Of a stretch of DNA of 29,356 nucleotides, positions 8,061-17,800 are shown piece after piece. The notes under the pieces are model-generated. The model saw only the letters and a list, made by a program, of their open reading frames with translations. It was not told where the DNA came from and ran no database searches. Source of the stretch: CAYRTD01 sp964528675 (GTDB taxonomy: Bacteria; Bacteroidota; Bacteroidia; Bacteroidales; GCA-2748055); contig CAZGTU010000057.1 of NCBI GenBank assembly GCA_964528675.1, positions 1 through 29,356 of the forward strand. Reading direction: 5' to 3'. The translations under genes and the position numbers were made by a program. Position 1 is the stretch's first letter. Every line of letters starts with the position of its first letter.

Positions 8061-11000
8061 TTATTTGTCGGTGCATGTTTCACGCCAGGGGATATCATTT
8101 CCCACATAATTCCGCCATTCCTGCCGGGTAAGGTTTCGCGAAACCAGGAAGCATACCCTCTGCGCAAGGCTTGCTTGAGAAACAGGTCTTACAACCAGGC
8201 GGTTTTCCTGAGCACTACCACTCACAACATGATTTCCATTTTTACTGAAGTTCACACTGAATACAAAACCACCGTTATCATTAAAAATCACCGGGGAAGA
8301 GGATAAATCTCTCATGTTCCATAAAAGTACCTTGCCATCGTATGCAGAGCTTGCCATAAACTGACCATTCGGGCTGAAATCAATCTCTGTCACCCTTGCG
8401 GTATGCCCTGGCATTTCCCTGATCAATTCGAAGTCACTCGTTCTGAAAACAAGGATCTTGCCTCGCTGTGTTCCGCAGGCAAGATATCTTCCATCCGGTG
8501 AAAAACTTACACTCTGCACAACATTCCCTGCGTCTTCAAAAATAACATTCGCAACATAACTCCCTGAAGTATTCCATGTGATCACTTTCCCGCTTCGTGT
8601 ACCTGCTGCAAGGGTCTGCCCGTCTTTGGAAAGGTCAAGTGAATTTATTCTTGAATCTGTCTGGATTATCACCTCAGCTGATCGTGAGGTTATATTGCAT
8701 TTTTCAATGTGATTTGAAGTTCCCGCAGTATAGAATGTATTGTTATCCGGGGCCACAGCAATTGAATGCACATATAGGTCTTCCCCCTTTATTATATCCG
8801 GATTGCTTCCGCCGGAATTAAGGTTCATGAGTAAAAGCCCATTCCTGGTTTCTGAAATGATGAGCCACTTCCCATTCCTGGTGATAGACATTTCTTCAAT
8901 GATGCCTCTGCCTGTAATAAGCGTGGTTGATTGAGGCTTTTCACTTGCAGCATCCCATCTCAAAACACTTCCATCATTTCCTGCACTGAAAAATCTTGAT
9001 GAATTGGGCATAAACTCGATGGTTCTTACCGCGTTTGAATGTCCTTTATATGCATTGAAAGAATTCCCTAACTGGGATTGCATTGATTTATAAAGAGCAT
9101 CATAAATGACCGGTTTGAAACTATTATTATTATATTCCTGGTTAAACAGAAAGGACTGGTAAGCGAGCAATGATTTCAGGTCCTGATCTTCATCTGTTTG
9201 CAATGAAGCTTCAGCCATAGACTCTGAAACATTCACCATTCTTTCCTTGCTTAATGTAGCTCGTGAAGGAGTTTCAACGGTTTCCTGCCGTGGTTCGGGT
9301 TCGGGTATTACAACTTCCTCTTCAGGTTCTTCCGTTTCAGTATCGGCTTGCTGATTTACAGGAGGATCTTCACGGTTCTGTGTCTGCTGATCTTCATCTT
9401 CAGTTGCGCTAATATCTGTCCCGGTCTCTTCCTGCACTCTTACCGGAGTTTCTGCTCTTTCCTGCAGATCAGTGGTAGTTGTTCTTTCCTGTTGCTGTAC
9501 CTGTTCGGGTTCATCCTGTTCCTGAAATGATTGGGGTTCCTGTTGAGCAAAATTATCATTCGCACTCTCCTGAATGGATTCCTGATCAACATCCTCCTGA
9601 TTTCCGGGCATTTCTTCCTGTATTTCAGCATCTTCTTCCTGCCCCCGATCTGCAATAGTTTCATTATTCATCCGGGGTTGCATGCCGGCCTGTTGTTCTG
9701 ACTGATCAGCTTCTCCGGAAAAAATTACCACTAGAAGAATAATAAGTGCTGCTGCAGCTCCTGCAATCGCCATTATCCGGGTCCATTTTTTCCTCAGCCT
9801 CTCTGTTCTTTCCTTGTTTTCCTTCTCCTGATGATACTCATTTTCTGATAAGTTCAGGAAAACCATCGTACGCTCAAATGCAGGATTATGACGTCGCGCC
9901 CATGTAACGTTCGGGGAGTTTTTATCCCGCCATTCTATGGCCTGATCAAGTTCAGGAGGGCTCCAGAGCTCGGCTTTTCCAAGCTGGAACTGAAATGCTG
10001 ACTCTGCCAGCTTTTTATAGATCTTAATGGATTCCGCTTCTTCATTCACCCATTTTTTCAAACGGTCCCAATTTCTTATCAGTGCTTCATGTGAAAGACT
10101 GATGTATGTATCTTCCGTGAGCAAGGTGTCCTCCGGAGGATTAAGGAAAGCACGACTTTTTCTGTTAAATACATTGATGATCTTGATGACCTGGTAATCA
10201 TCAACCTGTGCAATCTGGGCAAGCTCACCAATTTTTGTATGAAGTTTTACAAAACGATTATCGGGAGTTTTGGCTGTAATGTTCTTAAAAATACGCTCAC
10301 AAACCTGCTTGTTTTTCCTGTCCAGTTCATTGTAAGCCTCTTCGGCATGCTTCTCAAGAGCATTAGCCGCTGTACCTATTTCCTCATATAATTTCACAGT
10401 CATGGGTCCACCCGGTGGTCCTGATTCTTTCCAGGCATTGAATGTCCTTAAAAGAGCATGCTGCATTAAGGGAAGTTTATCAGGTTTTCCACTCAGATCG
10501 TTAATTATCCGGTCGGGTAATTTACTGTCCCAGTCAACACCTGCATATTCAAGAGGTCCTTTTATGGCTTCATAAAGATCATCATCCGACATCTGGGGCA
10601 GAAGGTAATTGCTGCTGTTTATTAATTCTGCAAATTCTGCAAAATTGGAGAATTCACCCATATAATCCGACCGTACGGTCATAATTATATAGACGGGAAT
10701 TTCTGCTTCTTTTAAAAGATCAACCAGCAGTGAAATATAGGTGGAAATCATTTTTTCAAATGCTTCCTTATTCTTGCTTACCCGGTTCAAAACAAGCTGA
10801 TCAAGCTGATCGATGAAAAATAAATACCTGGATTTACTTTCTTTATAATCCTCTTTTAACAATGTGATCAGTTCCGATCTCTTAAAGCTTTTTTCATTAA
10901 AAGCATTTTCTTTACCCGGAGTTTTTCCACTGACACTCAGTACATCATTGTATAGATTTTCAATGGGAGAATCGGTTATTTCCGAGTAAATCTTTTTCCA

Positions 11001-11240
11001 ACTGCCTTCAGCTTCAACCCTGGGTATTATTCCGCAATTCACCAGGGAAGATTTCCCGATCCCTGATCCCCCGCTGATAACCACAAACCGATTGGCAAGC
11101 AGTTTCTCCACAACCAGGTTCACATGCTTATCCCTTCCAAAAAAAAGATGTTTTTCCGTTACCTTTAATGGTCTGATGCCAACAAATGGATTCCGGGATT
11201 TACTGGTGATGTTTATATTTTGACTTGAATTTTCAGTCAT
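8061..11240 (-). CDS. Membrane-anchored nSTAND1 NTPase with WD40 propeller, 1059 aa
   Basis: The N terminus (NPFVGIRPLKVTEKHLFFGR, residues 17-36) is typical of nSTAND1 P-loop NTPases. The Walker A motif is GGSGIGKSS (57-65). The Walker B strand is FFIDQLDQL (141-149), and TVRSDYMGEF (188-197) fits the sensor-1 region. A winged-helix-like part follows with LSHEALIRNWDRL (382-394). A basic stretch (RLRKKWTR) precedes one membrane helix at 489-508. Next is an acidic, Gln/Glu-rich low-complexity linker (about 510-665), a helical LLAYQSF segment, and WD40 blades from about 728 to 1020 (YKGHSNAVRTIEF, VSFSPDGRYLACGT). The tail has RVCFLVSRNLTRQEW and ends near ETC. By the positive-inside rule the NTPase is cytoplasmic and the propeller periplasmic. 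STAND proteins couple ligand sensing to ATP-driven oligomerisation; no toxic effector domain is visible. First gene of the probable operon. Confidence 0.9.
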   Translation of the reverse strand: MTENSSQNINITSKSRNPFVGIRPLKVTEKHLFFGRDKHVNLVVEKLLANRFVVISGGSGIGKSSLVNCGIIPRVEAEGSWKKIYSEITDSPIENLYNDVLSVSGKTPGKENAFNEKSFKRSELITLLKEDYKESKSRYLFFIDQLDQLVLNRVSKNKEAFEKMISTYISLLVDLLKEAEIPVYIIMTVRSDYMGEFSNFAEFAELINSSNYLLPQMSDDDLYEAIKGPLEYAGVDWDSKLPDRIINDLSGKPDKLPLMQHALLRTFNAWKESGPPGGPMTVKLYEEIGTAANALEKHAEEAYNELDRKNKQVCERIFKNITAKTPDNRFVKLHTKIGELAQIAQVDDYQVIKIINVFNRKSRAFLNPPEDTLLTEDTYISLSHEALIRNWDRLKKWVNEEAESIKIYKKLAESAFQFQLGKAELWSPPELDQAIEWRDKNSPNVTWARRHNPAFERTMVFLNLSENEYHQEKENKERTERLRKKWTRIMAIAGAAAALIILLVVIFSGEADQSEQQAGMQPRMNNETIADRGQEEDAEIQEEMPGNQEDVDQESIQESANDNFAQQEPQSFQEQDEPEQVQQQERTTTTDLQERAETPVRVQEETGTDISATEDEDQQTQNREDPPVNQQADTETEEPEEEVVIPEPEPRQETVETPSRATLSKERMVNVSESMAEASLQTDEDQDLKSLLAYQSFLFNQEYNNNSFKPVIYDALYKSMQSQLGNSFNAYKGHSNAVRTIEFMPNSSRFFSAGNDGSVLRWDAASEKPQSTTLITGRGIIEEMSITRNGKWLIISETRNGLLLMNLNSGGSNPDIIKGEDLYVHSIAVAPDNNTFYTAGTSNHIEKCNITSRSAEVIIQTDSRINSLDLSKDGQTLAAGTRSGKVITWNTSGSYVANVIFEDAGNVVQSVSFSPDGRYLACGTQRGKILVFRTSDFELIREMPGHTARVTEIDFSPNGQFMASSAYDGKVLLWNMRDLSSSPVIFNDNGGFVFSVNFSKNGNHVVSGSAQENRLVVRPVSQASLAQRVCFLVSRNLTRQEWRNYVGNDIPWRETCTDK

Positions 11241-11266
11241 AATTACAAAAATATAGTATTTTTATT

Positions 11267-11289
11267 CTTCAAAATATATAAAATTGAAG
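11267..11289. promoter_or_regulatory. AT-rich inverted repeat upstream of the STAND gene
   Basis: CTTCAA (11267-11272) and TTGAAG (11284-11289) are 6-bp inverted arms about 27-49 bp upstream of the start at 11240, around an A/T core. The position suits an operator or promoter-overlapping site for the four-gene operon. No regulator can be named, and AT-rich chance is a real alternative. Confidence 0.3.
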
Positions 11290-11418
11290 ATAAATTCTGA
11301 AAAATAAAATTTCAGGTTCGAATTATTAAACAATTCCTTCATGAAAAATATGTCTCTGCCTTAAAATTAACGTATTAATCGCTGACCTGATATTCATTCT
11401 GCAGCTTTTTTGATGAAC

Positions 11419-11444
11419 GAACCAAGGAGGAGGATGATTGGTTC
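11419..11444. repeat. Perfect 7-bp stem with purine-rich loop
   Basis: GAACCAA (11419-11425) pairs with TTGGTTC (11438-11444) around the loop GGAGGAGGATGA. It lies upstream of the STAND operon, outside any gene. It could be a small RNA structure, but nothing else supports a function. Confidence 0.35.
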
Positions 11445-11497
11445 ATGATTTAACATAATTCGAACAGTGATCGGGTGTTTTCATTCACCGGCTTCAT

Positions 11498-11689
11498 GGT
11501 CTTTTGGGACTTGATATTTTTGTCATTCGTATTTGTCATTTCCAGGGCCTGATTACCATTCCACCATGGGTTCCTCCAAAGGCGAACAGGTGCACCCATG
11601 GCTAATCTATTTCGACCACTATCGTGGTCTTTTTGGGCCCGATATTTTTTCAGTACCTATCTGCCATTTTTAGGCGTGATTTATATTCC
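11498..11689. repeat. Imperfect direct repeat, two copies of about 65 bp
   Basis: The segments at 11498-11563 and 11624-11689 align over their whole length. Both open with GGTCTTTTGGG-like sequence, then GATATTTTT, then a CAGT/TCAT..GCCATTTT/GTCATTTC segment, and end GTGATT or CTGATTA followed by ATTCC. The offset is 126 bp. Between the copies sits the small palindrome at 11564-11601. No coding function is seen. Confidence 0.5.
11564..11601. repeat. Palindrome CCATGGGT/ACCCATGG with a 19-bp insert
   Basis: CCATGGGT (11564-11571) and ACCCATGG (11594-11601) are perfect inverted arms. Between them lies CCTCCAAAGGCGAACAGGT (11573-11591). Nearly the same word, four bases longer, interrupts another inverted repeat at 27283-27305. 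The shared insert is the notable point. Confidence 0.6.
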
Positions 11690-11691
11690 TG

Positions 11692-11830
11692 CTTCCTACT
11701 TCCTACTTCCTACTTCCTACTTCCTACTTCCTACTTCCTACTTCCTACTTACCATTAACCGCTCACCTCTTCCTTCCATGGTCCATGGTCTTCCCCTCCA
11801 TCGTCCATGGTCCATGGTCCATGGTCCATA
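11692..11830. repeat. Array in 7-bp register: CTTCCTA x8, then mixed heptamers
   Basis: Eight exact copies of CTTCCTA occupy 11692-11747. The 7-bp register then continues without a slip through CTTACCA, TTAACCG, CTCACCT, CTTCCTT, CCATGGT x2, CTTCCCC, TCCATCG and TCCATGG x3 to about 11830. Shifted by one base, the middle words read ACTTACC, ATTAACC, GCTCACC, the same NNTNACC family as the other arrays. A run of C joins the array to the stop codon of the 3083-aa gene (TAG followed by G's on the coding strand). On that strand CTTCCTA reads TAGGAAG, which contains a stop triplet. Copy number is likely to vary by slippage. Confidence 0.85.
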
Positions 11831-11837
11831 CCCCCCC

Positions 11838-14800
11838 CTATTTCATTACAACAACCTTCTCAACCCTCAACACAACACCATTCTCCTTATCCATAACCTT
11901 CACATAATAAACGCCTCTGTCCAGGGCCTCTGTGCTGATCTGTATGAGATCCTCATATTTATACACATCCCTCCGGATGACACTTCTGCCTACCTGATCG
12001 AAGAGTTCAACGGTGTAATCCCGGTTGTGCCTGTTATTGATATTAATGAAAAGATGATCATATGCAGGATTCGGGTAGATATTCACCAGATCCTCATAAG
12101 TTTCGCGGTCTTTTACCTCTGTTGTAATATTGGTATAATCATCTGTGGCTACCTGGTAAACTTCCTTGGTGTTATCGTTTTGGACAAACACAGCCACCCT
12201 TAACATCTCAGGATCATATACATTTGCAAAATTCCAACCCAGCGTGTAGTTTCGTGTCTGGCCTTTCGTCCATCTGTCAAACTCAGCAGTACCGGCACTG
12301 TTTGGAAGCATATCCTTAACAACATTAAGGAAATTGGTAGCGCCATTGACTGTTGACACACCGGTGATCAGTTTTTCAAATACAACGACATGCACAATAC
12401 GTTCTTCGGGATCCAGATCCTCTAAAGCGGTTACCTGAACATCTGCTATAACCTGATTTTCTGTATATTGTGTATATAAATTAATGCCAAATAAACCATC
12501 CTGCAGGGATGCCACGTCCACATCCCTCTTTTCAGGCTGTTCCGGATTAAAGCCAAATCTGAGTGATGGTGTATACCCTCCGTTAAACAGAGCATAAGGA
12601 ACATCAGTTACACCGTAATACAGGGCGCGGGTTGCAGGTACGGCACTGTTATGGGCATTGAAAGGATCTTCCCCGGGGAAGGAGGTATGATACTCCAGTT
12701 TTACCATGTCTTTGAAATGGTCATTGTATAAACTGTTGACCCTCATATTCTCTTCACGGGTATCCATATCTGAAGTGTTGGTAAAGTGCTCAAGCAGAAC
12801 TTTGCGATCCCTCTCTCTAATTACAATATTATCAAGGGCAAAGCCTTCACGACCTTCAACATCGCTGTCATGTTCGGAAGCAAATGCAATCCGGAACTGT
12901 GTTAAGCCGCCACCGGCAAGTGAATCCAGATGATGCCTTGCCCCCACCCATCCATTGTCTGCTGCAAAAGGCTGCTCACCGGTCCATCCTGAAGGACTGC
13001 CACCCGGATTGATGGCAATCTGATCAGAATTATACCAGTTAATACCTTTACCTTTCTCTCCAATGGTATGCCAGTTGTTCCCGCCATCCCTTGTGTATTG
13101 CAGCACAACACCTTCTTCATCACCGGTCATACTCCGGTAGATATCCATTGAGATCATTGGCCTGCGCGATTCTTTAAAATTGATGCAGGGCGACCTTATC
13201 CATGAATATTCCTTAACAGGAGCATCCGGCAAATCAGTATACCATCCACGTGACAGATTATCATTTATGTTTTCCAGATTCACTACATTGTAATCCCAGC
13301 TCAGATAAGCTGATGAGTCGGCAGCGTTTGCTGTCCACCATCCCTGGTTATTATTAAAATCTTCAACATAAGGGTTATCCTCAGCTATATTGATTACAGG
13401 TTTAAGCATTATTTCCTTTTCAATAATTCCTGTACAACCATTACGGGTTTCTGTCAGCAATTCGATGTTATAGGTCGACATTTCATCGAAAGTGTATTTT
13501 ATAGATCCGGCACCGGTGATACTTACGGATTCATCCGCCGTATCGGTAATTGTCCATTCATAACTCACAACCGGACTTTTGCTCATCATATCGCTGGTAA
13601 ATGTAACTTCAACCTCATCAATAAAGCACTCATTATCCCAGGTGATGGTGCCGGTAGGGTTATCTTCAAACTCTATAGTCCGGACCAGTGAATCAACACA
13701 ACCTTTTTCTGTCACTCCGAATAATTTAACCTCTCTTGCTCCGGCCTCTTTATAGACATGCCATGGATTTTCACGATTGCCGGTATTCATTTCTCCGCTT
13801 TCCGGGTCTCCAAAATCCCAGCTCCATTCAGTAATAAGATGTTTATCTTCTGTTGTATTGTTGAAAAAGACCGTATCATTTTCACTCACACAAAGTCTGT
13901 CAGCTTCAAAACTAACTGATGGAACCTGGTTGATCCTGATGGTCTTGGATATGGTCTTTGAACAACCGCTGCTAGAAGTGTTAGAGGCAGTGATTACATT
14001 ATTTCCAATCTCAGCAGCACCCGGATCAAATATATATTCGCCATCCACCAATGAAATTCCCGGACCTTCAAAAACAGCGCCGGCAACTGAACTGCTCAGT
14101 GCAAATGGCTGTTCATTCCTGCAATATTCGTTTCTGTCGGGTATAAGGATATCAGGAGCATCTACACCCTCAATCCTGAAACTGTCTCTCAGATAAAAAG
14201 TCACATTGTTAGTGTATGAATATTCAACAGTGTAAGGACCCTCATTGAGAACTACAGGATTCACGGTTGCCGTGTTATCCCCATTGTCGGTCAAACCGTT
14301 AACTTCTGTTCCTGTGGAATCGAGCAACACAAAAGAACCTATTATATCGGAAATATTTGAAGCCGATACAAGGAAAGGATCGTGATTGTCACAATAAAAT
14401 TTGTTGGGAATATAAATATCACCTTTAGCACCAAGTACGAAAACCAGCGCACTGTCAATGCTTGTACAACCGGCAGGATTGGTATAGGTATAATAAATTG
14501 TATGAGGAGAATTTATGGTATCGGCAAGTCCGGGATCAAATATTCCGGAAACACTGTTAACACCGGGACCTGAGAAGGTTCCTCCCGCAACATCTGCTTC
14601 CAGAACAAATGGATCGGCCTCGACATTGTAACTCGATTTAAGATTAAGAATCTCAACATCGGTTCTCTCACGCACGGTGACAGTTGCCGTGCCGTTACCG
14701 CTATTAAGAGCTCCGTTTGCATCCGACACCAGATCAATACTATAAGTTGTGGTTTCGGTAGGAACCACATCTATAGTATAGGTGGAAGAATAAATTTCTT

Positions 14801-17800
14801 CATACAGGGTCGTTTCGGATCCATCCGAAAGATATATGCTCCATGGAGAACGTCCGGTCAGATATATGGTTAATTGAGCTGCATCCCCTTCACAAATGGC
14901 CTGTGTTCCGCCAATTGTTGCGGTTGGCAATTCCGTGTAAACCGAAAGACTGTTAGCTTCAAGATCTGTGTAAGGTCCTCCGTCATTTCCGGCATCATCC
15001 CTGAGATAGACGGAAAGCTGAAGTTCTCCGGGCTCAACGCTGTTGTCACCTATGGCAACTGTATAACTCAAGATATACACTCCACCGGATTGTTCGGTAA
15101 AATTCACCCTGGATGAACTGACCGGGGTATCATTAATAACAGTACCCGAGCCTGCTGTGTATCCTTCTCCATCGGCTGTTATGGTTACCTCAATAATTTC
15201 TCCTATTCCAAATTCACCTTCGGGAACTTCCATTTTTGTTATAACCGGAGGATTTGCATCGATGATCAAATTTGAAATATTATCCAGGCTGGTGAATGGA
15301 TCACTCGTATTACCCGAAGGTTTGACAAGTGCCACAGATGCTGTCAACTCACCGGCAGCCACGTCATTATCGCCTTCTTCCACAATGTAGCTCAGGGAAT
15401 AAGTTCCGGTTCCCACTTCCGAGAAGACAATATTGGATTCTGTAACCGGAATTCCGTTCACCAGACTTGAAGAATCGATACGGTAACCCGTATCATCGGC
15501 GTTAATAAGCAGTTGTACAGTTTCTCCAACGCTCTTATTGCCTTCTTCTACCCAGATAAAGTTAATCACCGGTCTTTCTGCATCCAGCAGGTCAGCATCC
15601 TGTTCAATGCCCGCTGTATAAACCTCGCTCACCACATCTCCGTCGGTCAAAACCAGGTTGGTTACAGGTATGGCCTGTGCAGAAGTATAGCTGTTTCCTC
15701 CCTCAGTCACAATAAAGTCGGCAGTGTATGTTGTAAGATCGATTCTTTGAAGATTGATGAGATTATATCCGCCAACTTCACCCGAAACAAGCGAATAGGG
15801 GAAACCGGCATCATAAGTAACCGTCAGGGTTGCAGTTACAGTGTCTCCGATACTCATGGTATCATTGGGTATTGTGAGATCCTCAACCTCGACCAGTTTA
15901 ATGAAAGCCGCTTCTATTGTCTGTGCCTCGGTAATATTACTGAGCAGATATGTTTCCGGTGTTCCTGCTGTCAGGCCGTTCACCAGCACATCATCGATGA
16001 TATATCCTTCATCGGGAGTAATGGTAAACTCAAGATCAGAGCCATGCTCAACTTCAATCTCTCCCTCGGGAAGTATAGTTCCATTGAGTCCGGCAGTAGC
16101 CTGAACAATATATGTTTTAATAATAAAGGAAACAGATATGCTATGGGCTTCCGTTATATCTGCAAAGGTATATTCAGTTAAGGGGCCTGCGCTAACGCCA
16201 TCCACAATGACATCTTCCACCTCGTATCCTTCATCCGGTGTGATGGTATAAATCTGAGTCGAACCATGCTCAACAATGGTATCCCCCAGGGGACTGATGG
16301 TTCCGTTCAATCCGGCTGATGAAGAAAGGGTATAGGTCTTAATAATGAAACTTACCTCTATGGTATGATCTCTCGTTACATCCGCGAATGTAAACTCTTC
16401 CAGCGGACCCTGGCTTACACTGTCAATAATAACATCCTCAATTTCATAGCCCTCATCGGGAGTGATGGTGTATGTAAGCGCTGATCCATGTTCAACTTCT
16501 GTAATACCCGCAGGAAGGATCTGTCCATTTTCACCGGCAGTGGCTGTTATAAGATATGTTTTAATTACAAAAGATACTGAAATTGTATGATCGGAGGTGA
16601 TATCCGTAAAAGTATATTCCGTCACCGGACCCACACTTAAACCATCAACCAGTACATCCTCAACTTCATAGCCTTCGTCGGGAACTATAGTATAGATAAG
16701 ATCAGAACCATGATCGGCAATCGTTTCTCCGGCGGGCGAAATGGTACCATTTTCCCCGGCAGTGGCAGTCATGGTGTAGGTTTTCAGTACAAAACTGACC
16801 GAAATGCTATGGTCTTCGGTTATACTGGTAAACGTGTATTCTGTCAATGGTCCTGCGCTTATTCCATCAATGAGAACATCTTCCACTTCATATCCTTCAT
16901 CGGGAGTTATGGTATAGGTGAGATCGGATCCGTATTCTGCTTCCGTATCCCCGGCCGGGGTGATTGTTCCATTCAAACCGGCAGTTGCACTGACAGTGAA
17001 GGTCTTGATAATAAAACTGGCGGATATCGTATGATCGGCCGTGACATTGATAAAATCATGAGTTTCAACAGCTCCGACACTCAGCCCATCCACAAGGACG
17101 TCTTCAATATTATAACCTTCGGCCGGTGTAATGGTGTAGCTCTGTGATCCTCCATGATCTACAATGCTTTCTCCCGGTGGATCAATGCTTCCGTTTAAAC
17201 CGGCTGTAGCTGTGACGGAATAGGTTTTTAATACAAAACTTGCTGATATATTGGCGTCGGCCGTAACATCAGTAAAGGTATAACTTGCCAGCGGACCTAC
17301 GCTTGTACCATTCACAAGAACATCATCAATCTCATAACCTTCATCCGGTGTAATGGTAAATTCCTGATCAGAACCATGATCAACAATTACGTTTCCGGAG
17401 GGTGTTATGCTTCCACCGGTACCTGCAGATGCAACTATGGTGTATTCCTTTAAGACAAAATTGGCCTGAACGCTCGCTGCTCCATCGGTGAGCACCACGG
17501 TTGTATTTGTAACATTCGGATCGGCAATACTGGCGATTCCTTCTGCCACTGTCCAGTTAACAAATTCATATCCAACCGGTATTGAACTCACCGATATGGA
17601 AGTACTTTCACCATAATTAACATTTACTGTTCCTAATGGATTGGTAGTTGCACCTAAAGTACCATCGGCGGTTACGGTGAGAGCAAAGGTGATCTGGCTG
17701 AAATTAGCTGCCACGGTTTTATCACTGTCCATGGTGAGGGTAACAGGATTTGAATTTCCAGTTATATCCCCGGACCAATTATCAAATTCCCAGCCTTCAT

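Larger units (their letters stand above)
11241..11837. other. Gene-free spacer with several repeat types
   Basis: This stretch separates the 3083-aa gene from the STAND operon, both on the minus strand. The right-hand part contains repeats only: a direct repeat (11498-11563 and 11624-11689), a palindrome with a small insert (11564-11601) and a 7-bp-register array (11692-11830). The AT-rich part next to 11240 is the likely promoter region of the STAND operon, but I find no clear TAnnTTTG -7 box. A plus-strand open frame through 11598-12203 is an artefact of repeats and of the antisense of the large gene. Confidence 0.7.

Noticed and set aside
8038..8076. Upstream ATG at 8076 for the barrel protein
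   Set aside because: It adds 13 residues before a good signal peptide and overlaps the STAND gene; the ATG at 8037 is more likely.
8061..11240. Antiviral STAND (Avs-like) defence gene
   Set aside because: No nuclease, TIR, protease or other effector domain is visible; the protein has a membrane helix and its neighbours are envelope proteins, not defence genes.
11831..11840. Phase-variable G tract
   Set aside because: The run of eight G's begins with the last base of the TAG stop, so length changes would not alter the protein.
11598..12203. Plus-strand frame with repeated SYFLLPT
   Set aside because: The repeated peptide is only the CTTCCTA heptamer array translated, and the rest is antisense to the large T9SS gene.
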